Notes: a model not told the origin generated them from the letters alone. Positions 31,364-42,221 are shown, numbered from the stretch's first letter. The stretch is 64,000 nt of DNA from Exophiala sp. HKRS030 (GCA_023897205.1 JAHWDD010000006.1:1674001-1738000); one strand, 5' to 3'. A program made the numbers and translations.

Positions 31364-33477
31364 CTATTTCAGCACCAGCACGTTCCTCTCCTTATCCATC
31401 TTGGCAACTTCCTTGACCAGGTTGACGAATTCACCTCGTCGTTCTTTTGGATGCGCCACAATCTTCATGAGATCCTTGATAGTGATCCCATGTGACGGGA
31501 TTGCATTCTTAATGTCCTGAACACTTGGAAAGGCTGTAGGTGCTGACGTCGGACTTGGTGCACCGCCAGCGATGCCTGGCGCAGGACTCACAGCCCGGCT
31601 CGATGGGCTCGTCGCAGGCGGACTAGCGCTCATCTTCAACTTGATCTTTCGAGTACGGCTGGCATCGGACATTACCCCACCATCGCGGTCACTCATGCCG
31701 GCTTCAGTGTCCGAACCAGCGCCAGTTCGTTTCCGGACTTGACCAGGCACATTGGCGGGAGACATGGGTCTCGACACACTGGGAGTGGGTTGGCTGGATG
31801 ACAGATGCTTGGACTTTAGTTTCTTCTTGCGAGTCGAGGCATCGGTGCCGCTGGCTTCGGAGAGATTAGGGCTTCCAGGACGTTTGAGGCCGCGAGCTCT
31901 CTCACGATCGCTGCCCGTGCCTTTCTTTTCCCTTCGCCCTGATGGAGTGCCGCCTGGGCTAGGAACGGCAGACTTCTTACCGTCCTCATCTTCTTTTTTG
32001 ATATTGGCGATACGTTCGCGCTCAAGACGCTCGCGTTCTTCTTCAGAGTCGGTCTGATAATGCTTGTCAGTGAAGTCCACAGAGACAAAGAATGAAGACT
32101 TACGGAAGACTCGTACTCAGAATCGGTTCCATGATTGTAATTGTGCTCGCGTCGTTCGAGGGCTTTACGTAATTCTTTGAAGTTGCGCTTACGAGCTTCG
32201 GCTTCGCGCTTTTCTCGTTCTTCCGCCTCATCATACTCTTTCAAATCTTTGAAGTCGAGGAAATTTGCTTGGAGCTGATCCTCTTTGATACGCTTCTCGG
32301 CAAGCTTTTCATCTTCGTCCTTGTCAACAAAAAGATCGCCTTCTTCGTCGTCGGCAAAGTCATCTTCATAGTCCAGGTCAGCTTCTTCACCAGTTCGGCC
32401 TGCTATGTTTTGAGTCTGGGCGCCCGTGAAGACACCTTTGGAACGCTTTGCAGCCAGGTCTCTGGACGCTTCGGCGACACGGGCTTCTCGTTGACGAATC
32501 AACCATTCTGGATCGGAACCTCGTTTCTTCATGGCAGCCTCGACTTCTTCAATGGTCATTTGCTGCGCCAATTCTCGCTTTGGCTTGAACTGATAGACTT
32601 TCTCGATTGGAATCAGTCGAACTCGTCCTGATGAAGGGTCGACCCCAGGTTCGAAGACAAACGCTGCGTTGGAGCTCATCGCTCCCATCTGGTGGCTACC
32701 GATCAGACAATGTTTGCTGTCAAAGTCTTCTAGATGCCAGGGCAATTTCTCCTCATAGTTTGTTTGAATTCGGCGCTTGTCTTCGGCAGAAAAGTCAGGC
32801 CTAAACACTTGTTGGGTCTTCTTCTTGAACGCGTTCATTCTCTTGTTTGCGGCATTCTGCGACGGCGCAATCTGGGCGAGATTCGCCTCGCGTTCCTTCT
32901 GTCGGATCTCTTTCCTTCTTGTCAACTCCTCTCGTTCGGCGGCATTAAGGCCATCCTTTGGCTCCGGTTGTCCCTGATCCTCTTCTTTGTGCTGGTGTTG
33001 ATGTCCGGGAGGCGGAGCTCTAGGATCGCGTCGATGCAATCGAGCAGGCTTTGGAAACTCCGACTCATTGCGAATGTCGACAACTTTGTCTCCAGCTAAT
33101 TGTAGTATGTGGTACCTCAGACCAGCTAAAAGATCTTTCTTTGTTGTCACTAGTCTGTAATCTTTGTAAGGTATGCCCTCGGCAGTGACGCGCGGGTCGG
33201 TAAAGCCGCTGTAGCGCTCATTGTCTGGTATCGAACTTTTCGCAAGAGAGATATCGCGCTGACTTGCTGGGGTCAAGGGTTGTAGGGATTGCGACTTGGA
33301 CGGAAGGTGGCCATTCAAAGGAGGCGTCGGATGACTGTTGAGCTGAGGCTTGAAGGCAGGATTCCTCTTTGGACCCTTGAAAAAAGGATCGGATTGAGGC
33401 TTCTTACGTTTCACCACAGGGCGATTCTCGAGAGGCTGTTGCGCAGGTCCACCTGCGGGGGCGGAACCTACGTTCAT
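31364..33477 (-). CDS. TFG1: TFIIF large subunit (RAP74/Tfg1)
   Basis: Two exons (33477-32104 and 32053-31364) separated by a 50-nt intron give 687 residues. TFIIF binds RNA polymerase II, stabilises the preinitiation complex and aids start-site selection and early elongation. The N-terminal part of the dimerisation fold is visible around YSGFTDPRVTAEGIPYKDYRLV and continues at KLPWHLEDFDSKHCLIG and AAFVFEPG, with a charged insertion between. The middle is highly charged (LDYEDDFADDEEGDLFVDKDEDEKL, given here as DYEDDFADDEEG and DLFVDKDED). The C-terminal winged helix is at SVQDIKNAIPSHGITIKDLM to the end, the part that binds Fcp1 and TFIIB in other species. ATG 33477 is the first in-frame ATG. 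Confidence 0.93.
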
Positions 33478-34151
33478 TCTGCTATGAGAGCATCGAACTG
33501 TCTGTTGGCTTGAGGTAGGCCGGCAAAGGATATGGGTAGGGTTGAGGTCGATACAGAGGGTAGGAAATATGCAGGATAACAAGTGGGTGTTGGTACAATG
33601 AGAGGTAAGGAAGAAGAATCTTCAACTACAGCAAGAAGTTGTAGTTGAGGTTTACATGAACATGGACCTGGATACGAATAGGTATTCTGAATCCGTACTC
33701 GCGACTTGTATGTGACGGTTGATAGAGCCACTAAGCCCGAAATGAGGTCAGCGCCAAGACAATATCATCGGAACCGGATCAACAAACTTCCTTCCTCGAT
33801 TCACATTATTAACACTAATAACTAACATCCGCGTCCTACCTCTGGTAGTTTTGCCGAAACCACGACCAACAACGAACAACCAACAACCAGGCAATCGATC
33901 TCTCATATCCACCAAAACCATCATCCCATCAGGTCCTCATCCAAAAAACTCATCAAGCATGACAAGCGCTGCCTATTGTCTCTGCATTCACAGTCCCTTT
34001 TCCTTACTTATATGTTCATGTGCCCACCCTCTTTTCCCCTCTTGCTTGTCGTGAATTTCCAGGCACATCACCACATGCCAACAACAAACATCCATTCAAC
34101 TCTTTCAGCACATCGCGGTCTTTCTGACCTGATCTCACTTGGTGAATAACC
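33478..34151. promoter_or_regulatory. Divergent promoter between TFG1 and the Cid1-like gene
   Basis: About 670 bp between two start codons on opposite strands. AACAACC-rich sequence (33865-33895) on the + side and CT-rich sequence (33990-34050) fit a 5' leader of the + strand gene. No TATA box that I would defend. Confidence 0.45.
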
Positions 34152-37100
34152 ATGAAACCCACCGACCAGAATTCTGGCTTCGACGACCATGTCTGGGGTC
34201 AACTTCAGAACATGGCTCACCAACCACCGCAAAGAGGCCGAGGAGGACGTGGCAACTGGGGCAGGCGAGGTCAAGGCAGGAACCACCGTGGCTATCACTC
34301 CTCCCAGATGAATCAGTCTTCCTTCATAAACCATCAGACATCATCTCAACTTCCGCCCGCCGTCGAGGATTTCCCGCCTTTGGGATCCAATTCAGCAGCT
34401 CCCCTCCGATCCGACATTCCTTTTTCTGAAACTCAACCACCGCAATTACAGACGCATCCCTCGACTAATGCGCGCCGTGGTACAGCAAGAGAATATCAGG
34501 ATCTTGCTAGAGGTAATTCCCGGGGTCGTGGAGGCCGTTACGGCTATCATACAAACATGCCACCAACAGTGCCATCTACCATGATCCAGTACTCTGGTTA
34601 TGGACAGCCCCATCCACGTCAACCCAATCTATATCATCCACATTCTGATCTCTTCTATGGAACAGCGGAACAGCAACGTCATATGCGCCATGTCTTGATG
34701 AAGCAATCGGACTACCTAAGGATCGTTGCCCATAATGCCCACAAGCAACATCGACTTACTCCAGAGGAATACGGGGTCAAAGAAAAATTCCGGTGTGATC
34801 TCGAAATGGTAGCGAAAGATTCTTTGGGTGCGAAGTATCCTGAACTTGATGCGGGCCAGATCAGATTGAAATGCTATGGCAGTCTTGCGAACGGATTTGC
34901 TTTGGCCAACTGCGACATGGATCTACTTCTGGCCTTACCAAGTCGGGAAGACAATGGAAAAGATGTGGCTACTCTAAAGGCTCCTGCTGATGTCGATGCA
35001 TGTGAGGACTCCGAGGATGAAGAATGTCTTTTCAATGTCGAGGTTCGCCGTGTGTTGGAAAAGGCCTTTCTTGACAGAGCCTATGGAGCAAGGTTACTCA
35101 CTAATACTCGCGTGCCAATCCTGCGAGTATGTGAACGTCCATCTCCTGAGCTGCTTCACAACCTTCGTGAATACCGCGCAACATGGGAAAAGTCATCATT
35201 CCAACCCGAGCCCGAATCGAGCCTTGCCGAAGCGAATGAAGCAGGAGAAGCTTCACAAGATCAAATTCCTCAGAAAGACGTTCCCGCAGAGAAGATGAAC
35301 CAGACTGTTTTACCTGACACTGTCAAGACCTCAGAAGTGGAAGAATCAGCCCTTGCAGATGTAAATTCGATCGGTGAAGCCCTGAGGGATCTGAAGGTGG
35401 AAGATGCATCTTCGCAAAAGCCGGCAAAGCGCACAAATCCAAACCTGGAGTTCGTCGGCGACTGTGGTATACAATGCGATGTCAACTTTACCAACTTCGT
35501 CGCTGTGCACAACTCGCATCTGCTTTGGACGTATCAGAGCTTGGATAGCCGCGTAGGAGATGTTGGAACCTTCGTCAAGATCTGGGCAAAGGCAAGAGAC
35601 ATCAATACTCCATATCGTGGTACGTTGTCTAGTTATGGATACATATTGATGGTGCTTCATTATTTGATGAACGTCGCCTCGCCTCCAGTCATTCCGAATC
35701 TGCAATACCTGGCCAAGACCGAGGATAGTTGGTACCCGGACAGAAAGATTGAGCTCTTTGATGGATTCGACATCAGATTCCTCTCGAAGCCTGGAGACCT
35801 CAAACACTTGCAGGAGGCGAACACCAACAAGAACAAGGAGAGTTCGTCGCAGCTGCTTCGTGGATTCTTCCGATACTATGCAACACGTGAGGGCTTTTTC
35901 TGGACTCGAGATGTCATCTCCATCAGACAGCCAGGTGGAATCTTACCCAAGGCTCAGAAGGGCTGGACGGAGGCCAAGTGGGTAGAGGGCAAGAACAAGA
36001 GTGTTCGCTTGCGCTACCTCCTCGCCATCGAGGATCCATTCGAAATTGAGCACAACGTCGCGCGAACTGTTGGACATAATGGCCTTGTCTCGATCAGAGA
36101 CGAATTCCGACGGGCTTGGAATCTCCTTGAGAGAGTTGGTGCCGGAGAACAGATACCCTCCGAAACTTTTCTCGAACCTGTGACAGACCGCGTTTTCACC
36201 TTGAGGAAAGATCAGGAGTTCCATCGGCAGAAGCAACTGCGACAGATGAAACAAGATCTCGACGAAAAAGAAAAGACGTTGTTAGAGCAGAAGGACAAAG
36301 ATGATCTCGCTTCTCACACTGATGGTATGTTAGGGATCTCTGTTCCGGGGACAGCCCAGTCCCCTCCCTCTCCCGAGGGCCAACGTCGATCGTCAAGCAC
36401 GAAACTGACTTCGACTTTATCATCCCAGGCCCAACTCAAGCGACGGCAACCTTGGAGGCGCAGGTTCCCAACTCTGGATAGTGACAGCGAAAGTGATGCC
36501 GATGATTGGCCATCAGCACGCAAAGTGAAACCCGCGGTTTCTGCTCGATCGGAATCAGAAAACTCTCAAAAAACAGAGGACAAGGAAATGCCGACAAAGT
36601 CGGGGTACGTCCCTGTCCCAATAGGCGATGTCCTACTAGCCAATGGACGAGATGCTTGGGGAAACCTGGTAGCTTGGGATATTGACACTCAAGACGGACG
36701 GTGGCTTCACTGGAGAGACAACAAGATAAAGGATGGTACATTCCGCGGATTTTCAAGGCCTTCGCTGCAAGAGCTGGATGTACAATGTCCCTTCGACCCC
36801 AAACGACCCTCACCTTACTCTGAGAAACCATACAACAACCATATTGACAAATCAATAGCTGAGAGACCACCCTGGCCCTTAAGTGACCCCTCGATTTTCA
36901 TCCCTATTACTACTGATAATGCCCGGAGAGCCTCCCTAGACCTTGATCCATGCCCTTCAGTGCCATGTAATGAACAAGATGATGACCCCAGTGTCCAGAT
37001 CGATCCTAACCCAAAACAAGATCAACCTGTTGGACAATTCATTCCCTGGGATACGAGAACGAGTGGTGGTAGATGGCTTCGAAGTCGCGATGCCCGAATT

Positions 37101-38186
37101 GTGAAAGGAACCTGGCGATATTTGAGAAAACCTAGCGGTCCTCATGCCTACTTCTCCCTTGACGCTGCGTTTCCCTACAGCCCAAGTATGACGTGGAAGG
37201 AACTCGAAGAGAGAAATCATTTGCTGCGTTCATACTGTGCTCACCGGCCATGGCCTCTTTCAAAACGAGCAGAGTTTGCATTGAAGACTTTTGCAGAGCA
37301 AATCAAAGTCACCTACTCCAGCCAGGAAACAGAACCTCTACCTTTGATGCCGGTCCACAACCAGTCAAGCCAACTCAACACTCAGATTCGTGATACCTCT
37401 TCATTGGAGACTGGCCAATCTTCTCCAGAAAGTGTGCATCTCAAGCCGGGATCTTCGGATAGTGCTCCTCAAGGCAATGGTGCAACAGTGTCAACCCATA
37501 CTAGTCGAAGTCAAGATGTGGACAAATTCCCCTCTACAAAGAGACCATGTGATGACAATGGAACCCCAGATCAGCATGCTCTTCGAGCTCGACGACTAGC
37601 CTTTTTCGAAAAGCAATTTGCTCCCACGGAAACTGATCCAGATGAATATACGCTAGCAGAGATGCAACGAGAGTCCATGCATGTTACGGGAAGTGGTCAA
37701 GGATCTACGTCTCCTCAGCTCCGGAACGATCTAGCGATCGGCATACCTCTCTACGAAATTACTATCCAAGATAAATCTGATATCGAGGAGGTGACGGAAG
37801 CTGGGCCTAGTTGTCGAAATGATGGTTACAGAGAAGACCACAAAAGCTCTGAACTTCGAGTCCCAAACACATTGTTTCCCGACATGGACCGAACCCAGCG
37901 TCCCAGAGACGAGGATCTTAATATTATGGCTATTCCTGGTAAACCCCGCTTCAGATTCGACCCGCGGCAACTGCAAGATCTCGACATCATTGCGAAAGGC
38001 GGTAATGGATGCGCTCGACAAGGAGCAGAGTTCAACATCGAAGATGAATACGAATGGAGTGGTGAGGGTATGTTGGGTCACGGAACAAGCACTGAATTGC
38101 CATACCTCAGCAGTGGCACACCCTACGAAGCAGGGAAAGGTGATGAAGAGGGACTGCTTGGGGAATTGCCGGGAGAGATTGATTGA
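34152..38186 (+). CDS. Cid1-type noncanonical poly(A)/poly(U) polymerase, large form
   Basis: An intronless frame of 1344 residues. It has an RGG/Gly-rich N-terminus (RGRGGRGNWGRRGQGR), an RNA-binding type of low complexity. The nucleotidyltransferase core follows: CYGSLANGFALANCDMDLLL near residue 240 (GS and the DxD metal pair) and the third carboxylate in GIQCDVNF near residue 441. An acidic 150-residue insertion lies between these motifs. The PAP-associated domain has TFVKIWAKARDIN, SSYGYILMVLHYLM and LRGFFRYYATREGFFW. Such enzymes add A or U to RNA 3' ends. The C-terminal 600 residues are unusual: two copies of a WD/RW module near residues 841-912 and 966-1036, each ending in RPxWPLS, then a disordered tail. 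Typical Cid1 is about 400 residues, so this is much longer than usual. Nucleotide preference cannot be read off. Confidence 0.87.
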   Translation: MKPTDQNSGFDDHVWGQLQNMAHQPPQRGRGGRGNWGRRGQGRNHRGYHSSQMNQSSFINHQTSSQLPPAVEDFPPLGSNSAAPLRSDIPFSETQPPQLQTHPSTNARRGTAREYQDLARGNSRGRGGRYGYHTNMPPTVPSTMIQYSGYGQPHPRQPNLYHPHSDLFYGTAEQQRHMRHVLMKQSDYLRIVAHNAHKQHRLTPEEYGVKEKFRCDLEMVAKDSLGAKYPELDAGQIRLKCYGSLANGFALANCDMDLLLALPSREDNGKDVATLKAPADVDACEDSEDEECLFNVEVRRVLEKAFLDRAYGARLLTNTRVPILRVCERPSPELLHNLREYRATWEKSSFQPEPESSLAEANEAGEASQDQIPQKDVPAEKMNQTVLPDTVKTSEVEESALADVNSIGEALRDLKVEDASSQKPAKRTNPNLEFVGDCGIQCDVNFTNFVAVHNSHLLWTYQSLDSRVGDVGTFVKIWAKARDINTPYRGTLSSYGYILMVLHYLMNVASPPVIPNLQYLAKTEDSWYPDRKIELFDGFDIRFLSKPGDLKHLQEANTNKNKESSSQLLRGFFRYYATREGFFWTRDVISIRQPGGILPKAQKGWTEAKWVEGKNKSVRLRYLLAIEDPFEIEHNVARTVGHNGLVSIRDEFRRAWNLLERVGAGEQIPSETFLEPVTDRVFTLRKDQEFHRQKQLRQMKQDLDEKEKTLLEQKDKDDLASHTDGMLGISVPGTAQSPPSPEGQRRSSSTKLTSTLSSQAQLKRRQPWRRRFPTLDSDSESDADDWPSARKVKPAVSARSESENSQKTEDKEMPTKSGYVPVPIGDVLLANGRDAWGNLVAWDIDTQDGRWLHWRDNKIKDGTFRGFSRPSLQELDVQCPFDPKRPSPYSEKPYNNHIDKSIAERPPWPLSDPSIFIPITTDNARRASLDLDPCPSVPCNEQDDDPSVQIDPNPKQDQPVGQFIPWDTRTSGGRWLRSRDARIVKGTWRYLRKPSGPHAYFSLDAAFPYSPSMTWKELEERNHLLRSYCAHRPWPLSKRAEFALKTFAEQIKVTYSSQETEPLPLMPVHNQSSQLNTQIRDTSSLETGQSSPESVHLKPGSSDSAPQGNGATVSTHTSRSQDVDKFPSTKRPCDDNGTPDQHALRARRLAFFEKQFAPTETDPDEYTLAEMQRESMHVTGSGQGSTSPQLRNDLAIGIPLYEITIQDKSDIEEVTEAGPSCRNDGYREDHKSSELRVPNTLFPDMDRTQRPRDEDLNIMAIPGKPRFRFDPRQLQDLDIIAKGGNGCARQGAEFNIEDEYEWSGEGMLGHGTSTELPYLSSGTPYEAGKGDEEGLLGELPGEID

Positions 38187-38999
38187 GCAGACTCTGGAGA
38201 GAATAGTGTTATTGGTAGTGGTACTGCGAGTACTCTGGAAGGTGCATCCTTCTGCAAGTATTTTTAGCAGACGCATTTCATTGCGTAGGTCGTCGAGGAG
38301 AGACCAAAAAGACGGGTGGCGGCCTTGTATCTTTTGACTACCTCGAGTAGTTTTCTGCTCGATACCCCGTCTTGAAAGCGAAACTGGATAGCTATTAATG
38401 CTCGAATGACGTTGTCGAGCTCAATGATAAGCCCTATGAAAATTGAGATGATACTTGGACAATTTCCTTGCGCTCAATAACGTCGCTGTAGATCGATCTG
38501 TAGTACGGATACGACTGACTATGATAGAGGAAGGAAGAGATCATCGCGTGATTTTCTCCATTCCCTTTTCCGTTCGGTCATTTTGTTGTGGCTTGTTTCA
38601 TCCCCGTCACAGATTTGAAACACGCTCATTGGCGGTGGAGACCCCTGATATCAACGACACCTTCACCATTTCACCATTTCGAAATCTGGCCATACATACG
38701 GACCGATAGGGATTTTTGTCGCTAAACACAGAGTATTGTGTACAATGATCGGGTGCCTAAGTAACTTTTGTTGTTGACCTACAGTGGAACGTATTCGTGG
38801 GCGTTCTGCGGCGACTTATCGACAAAACGTAGCAAGGGGGTCGCAACACTTTGTACGCACGACAGTCCGACAGCACCAGCAGTTAATAGCTCCGACAAGA
38901 TCAAAAGCAAAGAGAAAAGGGAATTGAGGGCCAATCGAGCACATACGGAGTACGGTACTATTTTCTCTTCCGAGCGGGCCCAAAAGGGCACAACCAACA
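38187..38999. other. Intergenic, Cid1-like 3' UTR and SDR promoter
   Basis: About 810 bp. An exact TACGGAGTA motif lies at 38944-38952, 48 nt before the SDR start. No gene supported. Confidence 0.5.
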
Positions 39000-40339
39000 A
39001 TGGTGTCATCGTCATCGTCTCCGGCATCGACGTCGTCGCCGTCGGCGTCATCGAGGTCAAGGCCGAGGTCGAGGTCGCCTCGCTTCAACCTTCCACGGTC
39101 GGAAACGGAACCGTGGTACCGAGTCATCACTCTGGACCTGTTGTTTTTGATCCTGGCCAACTCGGTCTTCCATCCTTACGTCAGCTTCATCTTTTACCTG
39201 TGCATCGCGGCCCTGCACAAACACCGAGAACCCATCGCCCACTACACCCTCTGGTACACGGCGTTCTTGGTGGCCGTCGAGGTCGCGGCCTGGGCGAACC
39301 AGCGCGTCACGTACGGCCGGCACAGAAAGGTCGCGTGGGAGAGCGAGGTCGTCGTCATCACGGGAGGGGCGAGCGGGTTGGGGAGGGCGATGGCCGAGAT
39401 GCTCCTCCGCAAGGGCGTGAGCGTCGCCGTGCTGGACACCAAAGGACCGGACGAGCAAGCAAAAGAGACCATGGAGCGGTGGGATTTGGTTTGGGAGGTG
39501 GTGGACGTCAGCGACGCGAGAAAGGTCGAGAGGGCCGTTGAGAAGGTTATAAAAGAGGTGTGTTTTTCCCGGTCCTTTCGCTTCCCCTTTTCGCTTCTTA
39601 TCCAAAGCCCCCCTTGACTGCGTGAAAGTACCACAGTATTTCTATGCGTGCAGTGGCAGAGCAAAAGAACTGACAAAGAGACAACAAGCTCGGTGAACCA
39701 ACGATCCTAGTCAACAACGCGGCGTCGACCATCGCTGGTCTACCGTTACTACCGGCATCGACATCGTCGTCCAAGTCCAAACCCAATGGTCAAAACTCTA
39801 CACTCTCACCGAACCAAGCGAGCAGAACGTTGTCCATCAACGCCGTCTCGCATTTCAACCTCCTCTCGGCCGTCTTGCCACGTCTGATCTCTTCAAAGAC
39901 GGGCGCGCACGTCGTCACCGTCTCCTCTGTCCTGGCACACCTCTCGCCGGCCTCACTGGCGGATTACAGTGCTTCCAAAGCGGCGGCGTCCTCCCTCCAC
40001 CAGACCCTGTGCCACGAACTCCGCACGCATCCCGATCCCGACGTGTTTGCGAGGGTCAAGACCCTCCTAGTCGAAACTGGACAACTCGACACGCAGCTCT
40101 TTGCCGATATCACGTCCCTACCCTTCTACGCGCACTTTTTCGGCCCCGTGCTTACGGCCCAGGAGGTGGCCAAGGAAATCATTCGGACCATCGAGCGTGG
40201 CGACGGAGGTGTGATCAGGATGCCGCTTTATGCAAAATGTATACCGCTGTACCACCTGCTTCCGGGCACGTTGCAGCTTTTTGTGCGCTGGGTTAGTGGT
40301 GTTGATGCTGCCATCAGCCAGAGGAACAAGAAGGCCTGA
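39000..40339 (+). CDS. Membrane-associated short-chain dehydrogenase/reductase
   Basis: Two exons (39000-39557 and 39689-40339) joined over a 131-nt intron give 402 residues. The start context CAACAATGG is strong. After a Ser/Arg-rich N-terminus come two hydrophobic segments (LDLLFLILANSVFHPYVSFIF, given as LDLLFLILANSV and VSFIFYLCIAAL; and WYTAFLVAVEVAAWA), suggesting a membrane anchor. The Rossmann fold follows: TGGASGLGRAMAE (cofactor loop), VLDTKGP (an Asp after strand 2, which favours NAD), NNAAS, VSSVLAH with the catalytic Ser, and YSASK with the catalytic Tyr and Lys. This order resembles the lipid/retinoid-type SDR16C and DHRS3 group on ER or lipid droplets. The substrate is unknown. 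The acceptor aacaag is weak but is the only one restoring LVNNAAS. Confidence 0.86.
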
Positions 40340-40587
40340 AACGAATAAGTATTCTATAAGTAGGCGACAGAGGAACAAGAAAGCATGTCATGAATATGTA
40401 AGAAGTAAACGAAAGGAAGGATATGTGTCTCGATTTGAGCGTGATCATTGGGTATCTCTTGTTGGTGTACAGTATTTGGTGGCTCGATTGATGATGATAC
40501 AGTGTGATGTTTGAAGTACTGCGTTGAATGTGCATGTTGTACAGTGGAGAAAATCGTTGCAGGTCTCGGAGCCCCCTCGTTCGCTCG

Positions 40588-41241
40588 TCAGTCGTCGTCA
40601 TGAATGGTGATGCCGACTTCTTTGGCCAACTCCGCGACTCCAAAGTCACTTCCCTGGTCATCGTCCCGACTCCCTCTTCTCGGTATCTGCAGTCCACCAC
40701 CACCACCACCAACTTTTCTCTTGACACCATTCGTCGTCTGATCTCCGTCGACGCTTCCACCCTGTTTGTTACTCGTCCCGTCTTTGCCTTTGTCTTCGGC
40801 TCCCCCATTTCCCTTCTTTCCCTTCTTCTTCATCCTCTTCTCGCGGTTCCTTCTGGTCTTCTCCTCGTCCTTTTCGCGTCGTTCTCGTTCCTGCTTCGCC
40901 CACGCCTCGTCCTCCTCTTCCTTCTTGGCCTCTTCGTCCATCACCCGCAGACGTTCGTACTCGCGCCGCCGACTCGCTTTGTACACGTGAAACTCGCCTG
41001 AGCCAGCGCCGGCAGAAGAACCTTGGACATTAGCCACAATTTCTGGTGGAGCGGCGACTGCACGTTTTGTTTCGCTCGACACCGCAGGGATGTGTACCGG
41101 TCGCTCTGGATCGAGGAAGAGTGTCTCGACCTCGTGGGCTTGCGCGGCGAGTGCCGTGTTGGTGCCGCGGGCTCGTTTGACAGGTCGACGGGAGCGAGGG
41201 TCGGCCGACGTTGGTATTGATTCGGGGATTGGTTCTGACAT
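40588..41241 (-). CDS. PRKRIP1/DUF1168 family protein (spliceosome-associated)
   Basis: A single-exon frame of 217 residues from ATG 41241; the frame is open further upstream but without another convincing start. The diagnostic block is GSGEFHVYKASRRREYERLR, followed by a very long charged helix (Glu/Lys/Arg-rich, about residues 95-150), the layout of PRKRIP1, a nuclear RNA-binding protein found in the spliceosome C complex. The tail is Gly/Asp-rich and disordered and ends in VAELAKEVGITIHDDD. Family assignment rests on the VYKxSRRREYER motif. The yeast-type name is not certain, so no symbol is given. Confidence 0.8.
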   Translation of the reverse strand: MSEPIPESIPTSADPRSRRPVKRARGTNTALAAQAHEVETLFLDPERPVHIPAVSSETKRAVAAPPEIVANVQGSSAGAGSGEFHVYKASRRREYERLRVMDEEAKKEEEDEAWAKQERERREKDEEKTRRNREKRMKKKGKKGNGGAEDKGKDGTSNKQGGSVDGDQTTNGVKRKVGGGGGGLQIPRRGSRDDDQGSDFGVAELAKEVGITIHDDD

Positions 41242-41932
41242 TGTTGCCGGACGGTTGTGGTGTCTGCGAGGAGAGGTGATGAGATTTGAGGATTCGCGAT
41301 AAGAATGGTACTGTCGTGTAGCAGAAGTGTGTAGCAGAAAGTACTCTGGTTGTGGGATCAAGTAAGGGCTGCAAATGCGACGCGATGGATGATCGATCGG
41401 ACGGACTGGAATAAAAAAGTCCACAGGAACAAAACCAACTACATTGCGGGGAAACTCCCCCGAACATGTCGTGCAGCCTTACCACGTGACCATGTAGCCT
41501 TATCACGTGCTGTGATGAGGGTCAACCCATGCTATGAGAACATCATGCATGGGAGGAGAATTGAGGGATGATAGGATGAATGTGCTGACCTTAGATTACC
41601 TGGCGTGTGTGGTCTGAAAGATTTGGACTGATAAAAGGCTCACTCGTGAGTACTTGGGTAGCCTCAGGTGGTTGCGATTTATCGAGTACTCACAGCCTCA
41701 TAGGCTCGTATACTAGCCTTGCAGCCTTATGGCGATGCCATGTGATCACAGCCTTGCGCTGGCGAGGCTGAGAACTCGTGGTCTGATGCCTCGGCTTACT
41801 ACAACTTCAAAAGGCGGGCACGGTGGATTTGTCGGGAACAACTACGGAGTACCTAGGTAATTAATTATCTGATACTCAGGGCCCCCGATTCGATACTTCG
41901 TGTCCATGATTGATTATCATTCAATCTGGGTC

Positions 41933-42019
41933 TCCTTTCTGTCGTCGTTTCTACGACACTTGGGAGCGCAATTCGATCCACTTGAAGACTACACTCTTCC
42001 CGACGAGGTCGTCGACTCG
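41933..42019 (+). repeat. Duplicated peptide-coding segment, copy A
   Basis: 29 codons reading SFLSSFLRHLGAQFDP followed by LEDYTLPDEVVDS, in the frame opened by ATG 41906. It is paired with copy B 202 bp downstream. Most of the differences between the copies are at synonymous sites, so both appear to have been translated. Its relation to the ECI gene is unresolved: a separate small gene, an upstream exon, or a relic. Confidence 0.6.
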
Positions 42020-42134
42020 CTGTCCGTACACGCACAACATACACCGACCCGATCAGCGCAGCAGCAACCGAGGTCGTCCAACAACTCGCTTCTTGGCTTT
42101 CTGTTATATGGTCAACAAGCCCTTCCGCAGTTTT

Positions 42135-42221
42135 TCATTTTTGTCTTCGTTCTTGCGACATTTTGGAGTGCAATTCGATCCCGCCGAAGATTATTCTCTA
42201 CCTGACAAGGTTCTAAAGTCG
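42135..42221 (+). repeat. Duplicated peptide-coding segment, copy B
   Basis: 29 codons reading SFLSSFLRHFGVQFDP followed by AEDYSLPDKVLKS, in frame with ECI. An ATG at 42108 would add 48 residues containing this segment to the isomerase. Copies A and B are in different frames relative to each other. A GT-AG intron from about 42023 to 42130 could join them, but its donor (gtccgt) is weak. Confidence 0.6.
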
